Of a DNA stretch of 64,000 nt, positions 37,763 through 50,124 are shown in pieces. The stretch is from Polyodon spathula (taxonomy: Eukaryota; Chordata; Actinopteri; Acipenseriformes; Polyodontidae): NCBI RefSeq assembly GCF_017654505.1, contig NC_054534.1:23359689-23423688 (forward strand). Reading direction: 5' to 3'. The translations under genes and the position numbers were made by a program. The number at the start of each line of letters is the position of its first letter. Positions within the stretch are counted from its first letter, which is position 1. The notes beneath the pieces were generated by a model. That model had not been told where the DNA came from. It did not search any database and saw only the letters and a program-made list of their open reading frames with translations.

Positions 37763-39034
37763 TCATTGCAGGAGGGTCCGGTTGCCTGCTGCTGCGGTGG
37801 TCTGCAGGCGGTGCCTCAGGTCACCCAGCAGAGCAGTGGGGATCAGGACCATCCGGGTTATCGTGCGTGCCTGCCTGAGGGAGGGAGTAGCTTGTCGAGA
37901 TGCCTCACGTTCTCGGTGGGAGCACTGCAGGATTTCCTCTACTCCTGGCACGAAGGTATGCCCCAGGGATATTGGCACATCCAACAGAGCCGTCTTATCC
38001 ACATCAGGGACCCTCGCCTTTGACAGCCATAGCTGTCTGCGAGCCACCACCAGGCTTGCCAGGCTCCGGCCTAGGGCTTGCCTTTGAAGGCCGAAGATCT
38101 TGAGTGGCATGCCTGAAAGAAAGCATAACTCAGAAGCCATTGGCTCAGGGAGAGTGGCTTCCTGTAGTATGCTGTCCATATAGGTGGTCAGGTCAGGATA
38201 CTCGCTGTATTTGCTGGGCAGGTTACCTATGATTCTGCTGCATAAGCCCGCTTCAGGTACGTCTCCGTGACCCTTCATTGTGAGTTTGGGCATGCAGGAT
38301 TCGTGGGTAATCCCCCCCACCAGCGGAGCCTTGACCAAGGCTGCCATGGTGGAGTTCACAGGGAAAAAACCCATCAGGCCCAGCTTGTCCCCGCCTTCCA
38401 AGGAAGCAAGCGGGGCCACTTGCTTCAGCACACTGGGTGCTGAGGCTGGACTATCCCAGGAGGAGTGTACCTCCTCCATGAAATCTCGGAACGCTAGGAA
38501 GAGCTGATGGATGCAGCCTGCATCCTAAACACAGACCGACGTGGCTCAGCCGCTGTCAACCAAGGGACCTGCAAGAAGTTTGCAGTGCGTCCCATCAGGG
38601 TCGACATGGAGCTCAAAAATGGGGGCATACTAGCCTCCAAGGCAACCTTGGAGCTGGGCTCTGCCTCGATAGACAGAGCAGGCTCATTCCAGGAGGCCGC
38701 TATCGAGAGCGCCTCTGGTATCCGTGAAAGCAATTCCAGCTCACTCTGAGCTCCCCTGGGGGGAGACTGGGACAGGCACAGATGGAGCAGCGGCAGTCTC
38801 CAGGTCCTGGGTCATCTGTGCCTTACGGTCCACTATGTCCCTCCCAGTCTGTGGAGATGGGGAGCGGCTGAAAGAAGATGGCTTCTGAGCCCATGCGCAG
38901 GGGCTCTGGGATAGTTGTAGGCATAGAGTACAGAGGTACACCAAAGCACCAAGTACTGTGCGCATGGGATGCACCGAGGCACTGAAGTAACAAAGGCTGA
39001 GCGTGCACCAAGGTACCGAAACACTGGAGGGCAA
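37763..39034 (-). pseudogene. gag-like protein of DIRS-like element A
   Basis: Pieces LMGRTANFLQVPWLTAAEPR, then EEVHSSWDSPASAPSVLKQ and LGRSLASLVVARRQLWLSKA plus PISLGHTFVPGVEEILQ, match the element B protein in order. Frameshifts separate the N-terminal third (38494-38733) from the rest. Confidence 0.7.
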
Positions 39035-39364
39035 CTAATGCAGCGGTGCCTACCCCAACCGCGTGTAGTCAGCCACCTGGTCAGCGTGCAGCATGCACCA
39101 GGGGAGACACACAGGCCGAAGCCGTGGAGGGCGAGAGCTCCGTTAGTAGTAAAAAAGAGAGAAGGGAGAACACTGAATACTACTTTGAATTGAAAGGGAA
39201 CCAACTCACCATGAACAAAGAAGCTCAAACTATTGAAAGCTTTGTATCCTCTGCTTGTATCACTCAGTCATGTATATAATATCTGAAACAAAAACAAATT
39301 GGAAATGTGAAGAAATGCCAAGTTATCAAAAGTGCACAGCCATTTAAAGTAGAGATATCAAAAT

Positions 39365-39527
39365 CACAAGCCAAATTTCAAGAAACCACTGGGGCAACCT
39401 TGCCCAGCACAAAGCAAATAGGCACAACTGTAAAACTGATGGGGGTTGCCTAATTCTTTCTACTAAATTGGCTTGTGTTTTTCAGGCACAATAAAAGCGG
39501 CTCGGACACATTGCTTTGTGCTGGGCA

Positions 39528-39530
<3 letters not shown>
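39365..39530. repeat. interleaved inverted repeats
   Basis: Word A (CACAAGCCAAATT, 39366) and word B (CCTTGCCCAGCACAAAGCAA, 39399) are followed by inverse A (AATTGGCTTGTG, 39466) and inverse B (TTGCTTTGTGCTGGGCAAGG, 39512), in the order A-B-A'-B'. Confidence 0.75.

Positions 39531-39857
<327 letters not shown>

Positions 39858-39948
<91 letters not shown>
39858..39948 (+). repeat. compound (TG)n(TA)n microsatellite
   Basis: A TG run begins at the Tc1 terminal repeat and passes through TATGTGTATG into a TA run of about 48 nt. Confidence 0.97.
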
Positions 39949-39950
<2 letters not shown>

Positions 39951-40522
39951 CATTCAGGCAATACAGCATAGAGGGGTGCGGGTGATAATACCCTTGCCTA
40001 GAAGCCCTACCCATCTGGTCGTCTGACAGCTGCTGAGGAAGCATTCAGCACCACGCTTGGGCAAATATGGGTAGTGGGCATTTAAAAGGGAGAAGGCAGA
40101 TACTGAAATGCAGCATTAGTTTGTCCCCAAAATTGCTACTGCCTGCTGTATCCCACACAAACTCTTGTCAACAACAAATTTGATGTTCAGGAATCAGTTG
40201 CTGCCTGTGTGAGAGGATGAGGAAAAAAAAGAAAAGAAAAAAGCAGCACTGCCTTTCAAAACAAGCAAACAAATGTTAGAGTGAGTGTTATGCACATGTA
40301 AACCTGCGACTCAAAAAACAAGCCCAATTCCGCTTATTATAAGCAGACTTGGCATTTGTGAAGGTTACCTTAGCCGCCAGTTTCAATTGGACAGCAGCGA
40401 TCTGAGGAGTCTCGTGCTATCAGAGATTCTTTCCTTTCTTTTAAATTGTGTTGGATTTGCTGTTGTGTTAAATATTAACAAAGTAAACAAATAAAACACA
40501 ATCAATAAGTTAATTTGCAATT

Positions 40523-40810
40523 TTATTTGGTCAGTTCTTTGAGGGCATCAACAACTTGTTGAATGTTGTTGTGCTGTTTTGGGTGATCAAGCTGGCTCAT
40601 GACATCCATTTCACCAACTATATTTACTAATATGAAGGGCAGACACGGGTTGTCTTTGGACAAAAATGACAAGAATTAATTCAGTTAGACATTTAAGCAG
40701 CTCACTATTTAACTTGAGCATAGTTTTTACAGCAAGGGCATTCTCAAACAGCTGCTTTAATACTATAACAAGGGCATAACGCAGTTCATGGTAAGTGGTT
40801 TTATACAGAA
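40523..40810 (-). pseudogene. unidentified terminal exon or gene fragment
   Basis: After a TTTACAG acceptor the - strand reads LYKTTYHELRYALVIVLKQL, then ENALAVKTMLKLNSELLKCL. A one-base shift near 40660 leads into FLSKDNPCLPFILVNIVGEM and QQVVDALKELTK with TAA at 40525-40523, overlapping AATAAA. It looks like a helical-repeat protein C-terminus. I do not recognise the gene. It lies between the two host genes where human has none. Confidence 0.35.
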
Positions 40811-41395
40811 CTGTAAACCCACAAGAAATATACAACATGACAGTCCAGACACAGCAAAAAACAATAATAAAAAAGCCGCCTGCATTATCATTAAGGTGAA
40901 CTACACCACTGCTAACCATAAAATCGCACATCAGCACTACTTTCTGCTCTTTTGCAATATTTATAGTTAAGGATAAACATGTTCATTAACATTTACATGT
41001 GAAATGCAGGTTTCCATGTGAAACTGGGTGTGGATTTTCCTGTGTCTTTCGTCAAATAAATAAGATTTACCCTATCCTGCTTTTTGGCCGTTTTTTTCAG
41101 CAACAAACCTGATTTACTTGAGTAATTCCCCAAATGTGATAGACAGTTTAAGTTGTTATTATTATTACTACTTTTAGTAGTAGTATTTTAGCGTACATGT
41201 AACCTATACAGTTACCAGACTAACATTCACCCTAAGTAATGCTTTGTTGTTGGTTTCAGGCTGACAAAACTGTAATAAATATAGGGGTATTTATTATTTG
41301 TAAGAAAATAGTATTAAACTGGCAAATTACTGTTCAAATGCAGCATCTATGCGCGATTAGTTACAAAACTGCCTCTGCAATGTCTCTGCTCAGTA

Positions 41396-41415
41396 TCTCT
41401 CTCTCTCTCTCTCTT
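41396..41415 (+). repeat. (CT)n microsatellite
   Basis: About ten CT units. Confidence 0.9.
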
Positions 41416-41599
41416 TAGCAGCTTGGCATCACCTCAGGTCCTCCTCTGTAGCTCACTTGATCAAATCCTTGAACGTAAACAGTTGCACTGAAAAGCACTT
41501 TTTTAAAAACCAAGACTACAGCAGCAATGACAACAATCTCCCTAACTTCCAAGGAGTTGTGGGCTTTCTAAACGTTAAGTAGGAATTATCTTCTGTAAT

Positions 41600-42177
41600 T
41601 TTTGTTTATCTTGCTCTGTTTGTTTATGTTAATCTTGGTGTGGGTGTACTAGGCGGCATTTTTAAGCTGGACCTGATTACTGTTCCGTCTTGTTTAGTAA
41701 CAAATTCAAGTCTGACTGAATTTTGTAACCGGTTATTTTCATCTTTTTGTTTTTGATTAAGTGAACAATTAAGTTGGGCTGCGTTTTTAAGCAGTGTATG
41801 TAGCCAGGTGTTGATTGATTGATTAATTGTCAATCAACCCTGGCCATGTGGATAAATGAGTTACACAGATCCATGGGAGGAAATTGCCTGGGAGAGGGGA
41901 GACCACATGGAGGGTCTGTTTGTTGACTTTTTTTTTTTGTGTTCTTAATGTAGTGAAGGCGAATGCCCAGCCAACTTTTTTTTTTTTTTTTTTTTTTTGT
42001 ATTTTGTTTAAACCTTTTGATTCTGCCCTTGAGCTGGTTATTTGATTTCTGTTACTGTGCTTGTGACTGGTTTTGTTAAACCTTTTCATTTTGTTTATAA
42101 AAATGTGCAGCAGCGCTTTAATTGCAGCTTCCTTGCCTCCGAGTCTCCTTGCCTGCTGATACCACCCTGTCACAAAG
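41600..42177 (-). repeat. possible LTR or related repeat
   Basis: On the - strand the block starts TGTGACAGGGTGG and later reads ATCAATCAATCAACACCTGG, then CTACATACACTGCTTAAAAA. These are features I associate with fish LTRs (TG start, short promoter-proximal region). The other end and any target duplication were not found. Confidence 0.3.
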
Positions 42178-42627
42178 TGTTTTTACTAGTACAAATGCAA
42201 AGAGTTATTGTTGTGCGACTATTTTGTAAAAGAAATGTATAAATTGCTGTCAAGCACAAAATAATACTACGTTATTCTCTGTATTCATTTTCTGAAGTAA
42301 ATGCAGTAAGTAAACAATACCTGTTCATTTTTGTCATAAATACAAAAAGTAAACGATATCTGTTAATTGTTTAACATAACATTTATCATTATAAAACAGT
42401 TTAAATATAGGCCCTATGTCTTGTTCTAGTAGTTTACCTGCACTGTCTATTATTGGTATCAGCTTGTTATCGGTATCGGGCAAGAAAATCTTATCGGTGC
42501 ACCCCTATTCTTTAGATATTAAGTTTTATTTGAAAAAGTTTTAACTTAAAAAAATAAATAAAAAAAAATTTGCAGCATTTCGTTAAGTGCATTTTGAAAT
42601 CGCTGAGCATTGTTTTGTTGAACTTAC

Positions 42628-42782
42628 CAGGACACCATCGTAATTGAAAATTTCTACAACACTGACAGGAACAGCCTTATTTACACAGCGCCCGAGGGTT
42701 TTCTGAGCAAGAGCAAACACAAACGGGACATTTTGCTCACGGCAAGTGTCAATAATAGTGTGCAGAGCTTCATCCAATCCCC
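42628..42782 (-). pseudogene. secisbp2: secisbp2 exon 16 (second part of L7Ae domain)
   Basis: The exon encodes GGLDEALHTIIDTCREQNVP, FVFAL and NKAVPVSVVEIFNYDG in a clean frame and ends in frame at GTAAGT. This is the last recognisable exon; no continuation with the family's DQFHKM region was found down to 31878. Confidence 0.9.
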
Positions 42783-43136
42783 CTGTCAAAATGAAGAAAA
42801 AGTAGTTGAACTAGCAAAATCAGATATTCAAATCCAGAAGGCTTGTTTGTTGTTGGTTACCTTCCATGAAAGCTATTAGCCATAATTATTAGCCTGCAAG
42901 TCCTCCCATGATACAGCACCCTATTATAAGAATTGTCATCTGACTAACTATACTTGTATTTGAATGTGACCCCTACATCTCAAATTAATTTATCTAAATA
43001 AAGCAAAACTATTAAAACCTTCAGATTCCTGCTTTTAGTAAACAGAACTCCATGTTTAAACACTTCATGTTCAGACACAGCTCTTTTTTAGGAAAGCGTT
43101 TATATTCCCCTTGTCAACACCCAGAATGAAAACTAC

Positions 43137-43352
43137 CTTTGGACTTTACTCTTTCACAGTTGGGGGAGATGACACACTTCAATTTTTTGAGCTTTAAGTG
43201 CTTAAGGACTTCTGAGACCCATGACTAGCCTACGCTTCATCTTGGCTTTCAGGGGGTCCTGCAGGTACAAGCGATCTTGGAAACGTACCAGCTCCTTCAG
43301 CAGGTCGATCACAGAATTATCAATTTCTTTACTGAGCACTTGGCTGCAGTAC
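43137..43352 (-). pseudogene. secisbp2: secisbp2 exon 15 (first half of L7Ae domain), 2-nt deletion
   Basis: The exon reads YCSQVLSKEIDNSVIDLLKE and AKMKRRLVMGLR, then CCT TAA. Adding two bases near 43213 restores EVLKHLKLKKLKCVI. The exon length (216) is two short of what its flanking phases need. One isoleucine codon of the family's CVIISPNCE is also absent. It overlaps the RNA-binding core, so the lesion would abolish function. Confidence 0.9.
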
Positions 43353-43662
43353 CTAGATGCATTTAAAAGAAAAAAAAAACACATTACCAAAAAGCATTTC
43401 TAAAGTTAAAATTTGATGATGATTCTCACCAATAATGAATTTCCACAAGCATTTGCTGGCATTGAACAGTAAGAGTAACTGACAAAGAAAGTGGCATTTT
43501 GTTACTTTTTGCACCATTTGCTGGGAAAAATATGCTTGTCAGTAACATAAAGTAGATTAACCAGGATATTTATCCACTATCTATCTATCTACCTACCTAC
43601 CTACACACACACGCAAAACTATTGTTTAAAATGCCAGTATTCAATGGAAAAATGAATCATAC

Positions 43663-43789
43663 TCTCTAAATCTCCTGCTGTGTATTTTGGGCCGATTAGG
43701 TCCAGCCTGGCTCTCAACAGGATCTGTCTTCTTTAGCTTTTCTTCTAGCTGATCAGGCACATCAGGAGTGCTTAGACCATCTGTAAAAT
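43663..43789 (-). pseudogene. secisbp2: secisbp2 exon 14
   Basis: The exon encodes DFTDGLSTPDVPDQLEE and RPKIHSRRFRE, the conserved entry to the RNA-binding region. It leaves in phase 2 at GTATGA, which fits the next exon. Confidence 0.87.
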
Positions 43790-43981
43790 CTGCACAGAAA
43801 AAGAGCATTTGTTGTTTATCCCCGATATTGGTAACACTGCCCAGTAAGCACAAAGCATAATATACAAGATAAATTCTATCTCCTTTGAGGCAGTGTCTAC
43901 GTAGAGGCAGAAATGAGAGTGTTCAAGTGTATGTGCAGATATCTCAATTCTCTCTGTTGGATACCCACGTTGTTCAAATAC

Positions 43982-44132
43982 CTGTGGTATTTAAAGATGC
44001 ATGACCCTCAAGCTCTTCTTCAAATGGCTCCTCATTCTGTATATTTGATACAGTGATTTCAGTTGCTGGATTCAGTCCCTGTTCTTCCAGTAACCGACAC
44101 TGATTCCTTTCCTCCCTTCCCTTTAAAATGAT
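43982..44132 (-). pseudogene. secisbp2: secisbp2 exon 13
   Basis: The exon encodes IILKGREERNQCRLLEEQ and an acidic tail. The family has IILKERQERKQRLQE. It is open and leaves in phase 1 at GTATTT. Confidence 0.83.
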
Positions 44133-44528
44133 CTGCAGTGTAAAATCAGAAGTAGTATTTCAATGAATAAAAATCTGCTTTGGAACACAAACAATGTTTT
44201 CTTGGGATAAATTTCCCCAAAGGATTAATGTTAGCAGCCCTTTCCTTTCTGTATTTCTTTACAGTTGACAAAAACAGATAAAATGAACCAGCAGTTTTAC
44301 AAAGATTAATCTTAATCTTTGTAAAAGATTAAAATGTGCTTTCTACCTTTAACATGACAGCCAAGAGATGTTGACTAAATTCTAATAATATTTTTTGCAT
44401 ATGGACATCACCGTGATGTATACTTTGCTCTCCAGTGGTACTAGTAGCAGTGGCTGCTAGTAACAGATACCAAACAATGCTTTCTTTATTTGTATTAATG
44501 TACCAACAGCAGCAGTACACAAACTAAC

Positions 44529-44694
44529 CTTTTTCTGAGGCCATGGTTCATAGCTTTTGGAACCTCCCTCTGCTTGCCTTTCTTTACCAAAGGACTTGTG
44601 GAATCCAGGGGGTTGTGAGCCACTTTTTCCAGCTGTCTGGGGTGTTTCTTTTGCACCAAGGGATTTTTAGGAACCATTGGAAGTGCACCTCCAA
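44529..44694 (-). pseudogene. secisbp2: secisbp2 exon 12, frameshifted at its end
   Basis: The exon encodes AHNPLDSTSPLVKKGKQREV and PKA, a signature of the family. One base is missing near 44547, so the exon ends in phase 2 while the next (IILKGREERNQ) must start in phase 0. Uncorrected, translation stops within the first codons of exon 13. Confidence 0.85.
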
Positions 44695-45200
44695 CTGGAA
44701 TTAAAAAAGAATTCAGAACACACAATGAGAACTGTTTTTTCAATCATTTATTTTAAGAATACCCGAAATTTCACATGGCAAGTCACATATTCCCCATTTG
44801 AACTACTTTACTTGTTGCACTGCTGGCCTTTGGTTTGTTAACAGAAGGAATGCTGTCTGCCAGGTCGGCTTTATGACACTGACTTGTGCTGTATTTACAG
44901 ATAACAAATTTTCACGAATATAATGGAATAAAGAAAACTCCACAAGACGCCGCACACTCAGAACAGAAAGTGAATTAAGCAGAGGGGATTACTACTTTAC
45001 TATTATCTTTGATAATCAATTACCTTTGGCTTGGGAATATGAATATGATGCAGAAGCAAGCAAAATATTACTCTGTTGCAAAATTCCATGCAACCCCACA
45101 TATTGACATTTCCTGAAGAGGTTTCAAAAACAGGGAACTTTTTTCTTTGGTAAAAAAAAAAAAAAAAACAGCAGCAAATAATTAACAATTTCTTGCCCAC

Positions 45201-45333
45201 CTGAGAGTACTATTGATTTTGCATCCTGCTTGGATTTCTGAGCTTGCTGTTTTCGTTCCAGTACCTGAAGCATGTCACCAAGATCAAACTGCACTGGATT
45301 GTTGCTCTTTTTACCACTTGTCTTCACAGCTTT
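45201..45333 (-). pseudogene. secisbp2: secisbp2 exon 11
   Basis: The exon encodes NNPVQFDLGDMLQVLERKQQ, matching the family's PVQLDLGGMLTALEKKQ motif. It is intact and leaves in phase 1 at GTGGGC. Confidence 0.85.
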
Positions 45334-45895
45334 CTACAACAGAGGGAAAAAAACAAGCAAAACACAAAGGATATGTCAATGTTCATTTTAACCTCTAGCT
45401 GGTGACTGAAGTATGACGATGTATCAAATAGGTACAAATACGTCAATCTAAAAGTTTTAAAACAATAAGTTTAACATCTATAGATATACAGCTTTAAAAT
45501 GACAGGCTATCATCATGCAACACCTTTTCATGCATTGCCTTTAGTAATAGCATTTAACCACAAGACACAACCTTTAAATGTTTTTGGTTAGTACTGAAGC
45601 ACACACCATCTTGAAGCAAGATGTGTTTTCTTAACACTGACATATGCTGCCACCTGCTGGCAGATAAAAAAAAAAAGTGCCCAGCCTTGTTTTAAGACAA
45701 AGATCCTATTATACTTGAAAATATAGTATTACAGACAAAACAAGTTTCATTAAAGCCCAAATAACACATTCCCTGCTCTTCATGAAGACCATGTTTAGAA
45801 GCAGTAAACTTACTTCTTACAGACATGTACTGCACAACTGAAAATTAAAATGGTGGCTACTATTTTAGTAGGGCATTTCTCTTCTCTCTAATTAC
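45334..45895 (-). other. secisbp2 intron 10, no feature seen
   Basis: AT-rich intron between the exons at 45896-46030 and 45201-45333, without recognisable repeats. Confidence 0.5.
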
Positions 45896-46030
45896 CTGTG
45901 CTATCTTTGTTTCTGCAGTGTTACAAATAGCCTGACTTGTTGGTATCTTTGCAGTTTGTTGGTCTTTTGATGACACAACTCTCGTAGTTGAATGAACAGA
46001 TGTACTAACACAACCTGTATTTTCAGGCAT
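45896..46030 (-). pseudogene. secisbp2: secisbp2 exon 10
   Basis: A 135-nt open exon, phase 0 to phase 0, starts MPENTGCVSTSVHS and ends NTAETKIAQ. The acceptor is TTCCAG and the donor GTAATT. No lesion is seen. Confidence 0.6.
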
Positions 46031-47394
46031 CTGGAAAACAAAGAGGAACAAACAGAGAACACATGAATTGGAACAACATAAGCTGGTTACTTCTTATTTT
46101 TAGTGTTACGGAATCTAATGGCACCCTTTACTGACCTGTGTCATAAGATGGCCTCCAATATTGGGTTCATTTAAATTTTTCTCTATAGATAGTCACATAC
46201 ACAAACACACACTCACAAAGATACATGTAGAAACTTGATAGAAAGTTATATGGCCGGTTACACAGAATAGCTTAAGTGTTAAAAAATGAAGAGAGAATAA
46301 TGTATCAAGTGAATTAACTGGAGTCTTAAGTTGATTTCTGCAACTTAAGAAGCAATTAAGGAGAACTTTAACCCTATGTCGCCTATGGGGAATTACCATA
46401 TTTGGGCGTGAATATATGACAACATTGTGTTAACGCTAGTAGTTTGGGAATTGTAAATCAGAAATTAAAACCCAATATATATCAACAGAAAGGCATTAAG
46501 TAGACCTTCACAATGACACAATATGTTTGGTTGTGGAATGTTTTATATTTTTTCACATATAAGCCACACCTCCCAAAAAATACTAAATTGTATAATAAAT
46601 AATTTGTAAAACATACAAATGTAGTATTTTTTCTAAATGATTTAGAACAAAATTCAAGTATATAGGAGTTGCACAGTTTTAATAGGATTTTAAATCAAAA
46701 CTGAAATTGCTTGTACAGTTGCAGAGATATACAGGGTTTTGTAATGTGTGTATTTTACAAAAAAAGAGCCGAAATGGCAAATGCAGTTCAACTGTGAAAT
46801 GAAACTGGAAACATAATATTATCTTTTGTGATAAAAGAATATTATTTGTGTACAGAGGAATATCTCTATCTATCCATCACACAAGATGGTGAGTGTTTTT
46901 TTTTAATTATTATTCAAAAAGAAAAAACTTGCGACTGCATGCAACTAGCAACTAGTTTACAGTAGTTTTCAAAACAGGACATAAAATAAAAACAAATATA
47001 ATTAAAATAGTAAAACAAAATAAAATAAAAGGGGGATCTCAGATGTCTAACTGCAGCACTTGGTTCCCACAGTAACCAAATCAAACTCAGTTTGGCAAAT
47101 TACTGCAAGTGTCTAGTCATAACCTGTGAAATGTGGAAAACGTTACACTTCTAGGTTACAGTACACAATTTTTGGTCTTCGCGGCTCCACTAAAAGACAA
47201 TATATAAATCAACATTAAACACCAGATTTAATAATTAAATGAAAATAGCTTGTCTATAGCAAAGAAAAGAAAAACTACCTGTATACAGTTACTAAAAATT
47301 GACAACTAAAAGAATAAAGAAATCACTATAATTAGTAATTAATAGATTAAAAGATAAATAGGTAATTTAATCAACAACTGTATTTAACACGTAC
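46031..47394 (-). other. secisbp2 intron 9, no feature seen
   Basis: An AT-rich 1.4-kb intron with an A-rich stretch near 46980-47035 but no defined element. Confidence 0.5.
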
Positions 47395-47501
47395 CTCATG
47401 TTGCCACTTTGCAATGTTGCTGTAGGAGAAGATGCTCTGGTTTGCAGAACGATGTGCTTTGTTAGTATTGCCAGATGCAGTTGCCAGATTTCATCCTTGT
47501 C
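47395..47501 (-). pseudogene. secisbp2: secisbp2 exon 9, frameshifted
   Basis: The exon begins DKDE, where the family has an acidic DAEEFPNLAVAS block. It then needs a shift of one (mod 3) to read LATASGNTNKAHRS and end SNIAKWQHE in phase 0. A small deletion that removed FPN-like codons is the simplest explanation. Confidence 0.65.
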
Positions 47502-48351
47502 CTGTTACAGATACAAAACATGCAGCATCTTAAGAGTAACAACAAATACGTATTCCGATAGTATTTAAATGCTCACCACATTAAAACTTTGAGTAACGCA
47601 AGACGTTTTTTTCAGATTGAGGATTTTATATAACCTGTTTATTACAGCACTCTACTGTATTTGTAACCGTTCCTTAGAAAGGTTGCCATGAATTTAACTT
47701 CTAACGGTGGGGTTTAAATTTACCCAACAATTGACTTTACAGCTGTAAATGGGAAAGCAGTCCTTTTCCTATTTGCGTTAGCATTGAGAAGCAAAGCAAC
47801 ATGTTACTATTAAAAGAATAAATAAAACATTGCATGTTACATGCAATATATGTTACGTGATTGGTTTAATTATCTTAACAATGGTAGAATTTAGATGAAT
47901 CAATTAAGTCCAATAGCTCAATAAGTTCCTATTGATGGCAGTAATAGCAAGCTCAAAACCTATTTGCCAGTGAGCTTATCACCACCCCCAGTGGAGCACC
48001 CAACAACAGCTGCACTTTACTTCTGTGGATGAGCAAATCATGAACTACAGTAGCTGACAGAGGACACACTTGTTATAAAAATGACTGTGGAAATAATTTA
48101 TAGAAGTAAAACTACTGTATTGTCCCCTTTAAAAAAATAAATAAATAAAAAGGACGGGGGATGTTTTCTTAAAAAGCAGTTTATGGCCATTTGTTGAAGA
48201 GCTACTAAACAGGAAGATTAAAAACATGCTTGGGAGTACCAGCATGTGGGACATTATTTATGTTATTAAGGGTAAACTAATTTACTCCATGCATGCAAAT
48301 ACACTAAGCTTAAGTCTACAGTTCTAAATGTACAGCTGCTTTCCCTCTTAC

Positions 48352-48485
48352 CTCAAACTTAGGCGGCTCTTGAACTACAGCTGTGGTCTCTTCAGGCACA
48401 GGAGCATTGCTCGGTAGCTTTGGTTTCTTCCTTTTCTTCTTTTTTTTCTTCTCATTGGTTCTTCCATTTCTCCTTCACCTGGTTT
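48352..48485 (-). pseudogene. secisbp2: secisbp2 exon 8, frameshifted
   Basis: The exon begins KPGEGEMEE and, after a one-base loss near 48455, continues as NEKKKKKKRKKPKLPSN and ends AVVQEPPKFE. The family has a lysine run followed by TVQEPPRIE. Without the missing base the frame reaches TAG before the donor GTAAGA. Confidence 0.8.
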
Positions 48486-49706
48486 CTGTTGAGTGGAGGA
48501 ACTGCATGCAGACTTCAGGATTTGAAACTAACACTAGTCCTGCACCAAGCCCTGGAGTTCAAAGCAACCCTGGAATAAATCCAATTTTTTTACCATCAAA
48601 CTTGGATGCAACATAATTCAACTCAAAAAATGTAAACTAAACGGTTTGCATAAATAAAATGTAATTGAAAAAGCAAAAACAACTGTTACATAAGCAATAT
48701 CCAATTAAATAAAACAATATTTATTTAGTTTAAATAATCTGAATTCTATATTATTAATTGCCTTAAATAAATTATATGTACCTTAAGGAGGTAAGGCCAC
48801 CTGGACTGTCCTAAATAGCAAGTTACATACTACTGTGTAAAGAACAGCAGCAGTCCCTGTGTGATATTGGAATGAGATGGCATTGAGTTTAAGACCAGTT
48901 TTAAAGACTAGCTGGTGCAAACAGAAACAGCACTATTGATAATATGTTAAGAGCCACATGTTCAGAGAAGATTTAGCAAAGGTCCAAATTGCTATATTCC
49001 TGGCAACTGATTGTTAAAATAATGTACACTGGCAGCATCGCAAGTTATGGGATGTCATGGATGATTGCTTTAAATGTTCAATTTCTTTTTTGTTTATCCA
49101 CCCTCAAAATCACAATAGGCATTTGCACTCACAATTTAATTCTAAATTGACTTGCTGACCATTTTTTTGAATCCCTATATATACACCTTGTGTTCATTTA
49201 AAAAAGAAGAGTAAAGCCAGTTTATCTGAAAGGTCCATGGCGACAGACAGACAGTCACACTACGAGGCAGTTCTTTTGAAGCAGGCTTCTTGGGTGGCAG
49301 TGAAGCAAAACAAGGAGCTCTCTGAAGACTGGGCTGCTAAAATTAGAAACATACTCTTTTTAAAGCACTTGAGAGTATTCAATCCAATACACCGACATGC
49401 CTTAGCAATAATAATCACTGGGGCTTAAAATATGGGTACATTGCATCATAAACTAAGAAAGATGCACGTGTATTCATTTTTTTTTAAATGGCAATTTTCT
49501 TTGTATTAGTTAGGCTGGCACAAGATATTACTTTAAATTCAAAGTACTTGTTTACTGAAGTACAAAATGTAATATATGTGCCTTTCAAAACTGCACATGC
49601 GAGACATATATAGCTAATGGATGTACACTGCATGAAAGATTTAAACGATTATTTCATTAGCTGTTTTTCCACTTTGAATGGAATGCTCATTTGTAAGTAA
49701 AAGTAC
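48486..49706 (-). other. secisbp2 intron 7, no feature seen
   Basis: An AT-rich intron. A 63-codon + strand frame at 49237 has no recognisable similarity and is likely chance. Confidence 0.5.
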
Positions 49707-49781
49707 CTTGCAATGAAATGGAATGTGTACTTGATTATTTTGTGGAGGAGGGGCAGTTTCTTCTCCTCTTGGAAGTTTATT
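49707..49781 (-). pseudogene. secisbp2: secisbp2 exon 7 (candidate)
   Basis: A 75-nt exon, phase 0 to phase 0, reads NKLPRGEETAPPPQNNQ and so on. The acceptor is CTTATTAG and the donor GTACTT. The residues lie in a poorly conserved linker of the family. Confidence 0.45.
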
Positions 49782-50000
49782 CTAATAAGACAAATGATCA
49801 ATTTTTCATGAAACATAATGCAACATATATAGGTTTAAAATGTATAAGCAACTAGGATATTTAAGAAATAAATAGTGTGTTGCCATAAAAACTCTGTTGC
49901 CAATCTAAATATTCTGTGCTCTGGTTCTGTTAAGTAAAACCTGGATGACTAAAAAAATTATAATTCTGATCATACGTCATTAAAACAAACATATACTCAC

Positions 50001-50055
50001 TGAGGCAACTGCCGACAGGTTAGGGAGATCTGACAAACGCAGTATATTGCTGTCA
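50001..50055 (-). pseudogene. secisbp2: secisbp2 exon 6 (candidate)
   Basis: A 55-nt open segment between an AACAG acceptor and a GTGAGT donor reads DSNILRLSDLPNLSAVAS if entered in phase 2. That phase disagrees by one with the end of exon 5, so either exon 5 has a second lesion or this exon is misassigned. Confidence 0.4.
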
Positions 50056-50124
50056 CTGTTAAAGTAAATGAATGTTATAATATAGTCTGAATGAAAACCA
50101 TGTTTAATACAATAACCACTTTAC

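Larger units (their letters stand above)
35202..39201 (-). mobile_element. DIRS-like retroelement A, internally collapsed
   Basis: The order on the - strand is gag-like (about 39034-37763), reverse transcriptase remnant (37743-36987), RNase H and following domain (36985-36397) and tyrosine recombinase (36433-35531), as in DIRS1-type elements. The ends read AAC at 35202 and GGGAAC at 39201. An internal complementary region at 35366-35450 holds GTT (35417-35419) where copies of the two ends meet. The element is 4.0 kb against 6.5 kb for element B, and all frames are broken. Confidence 0.85.
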
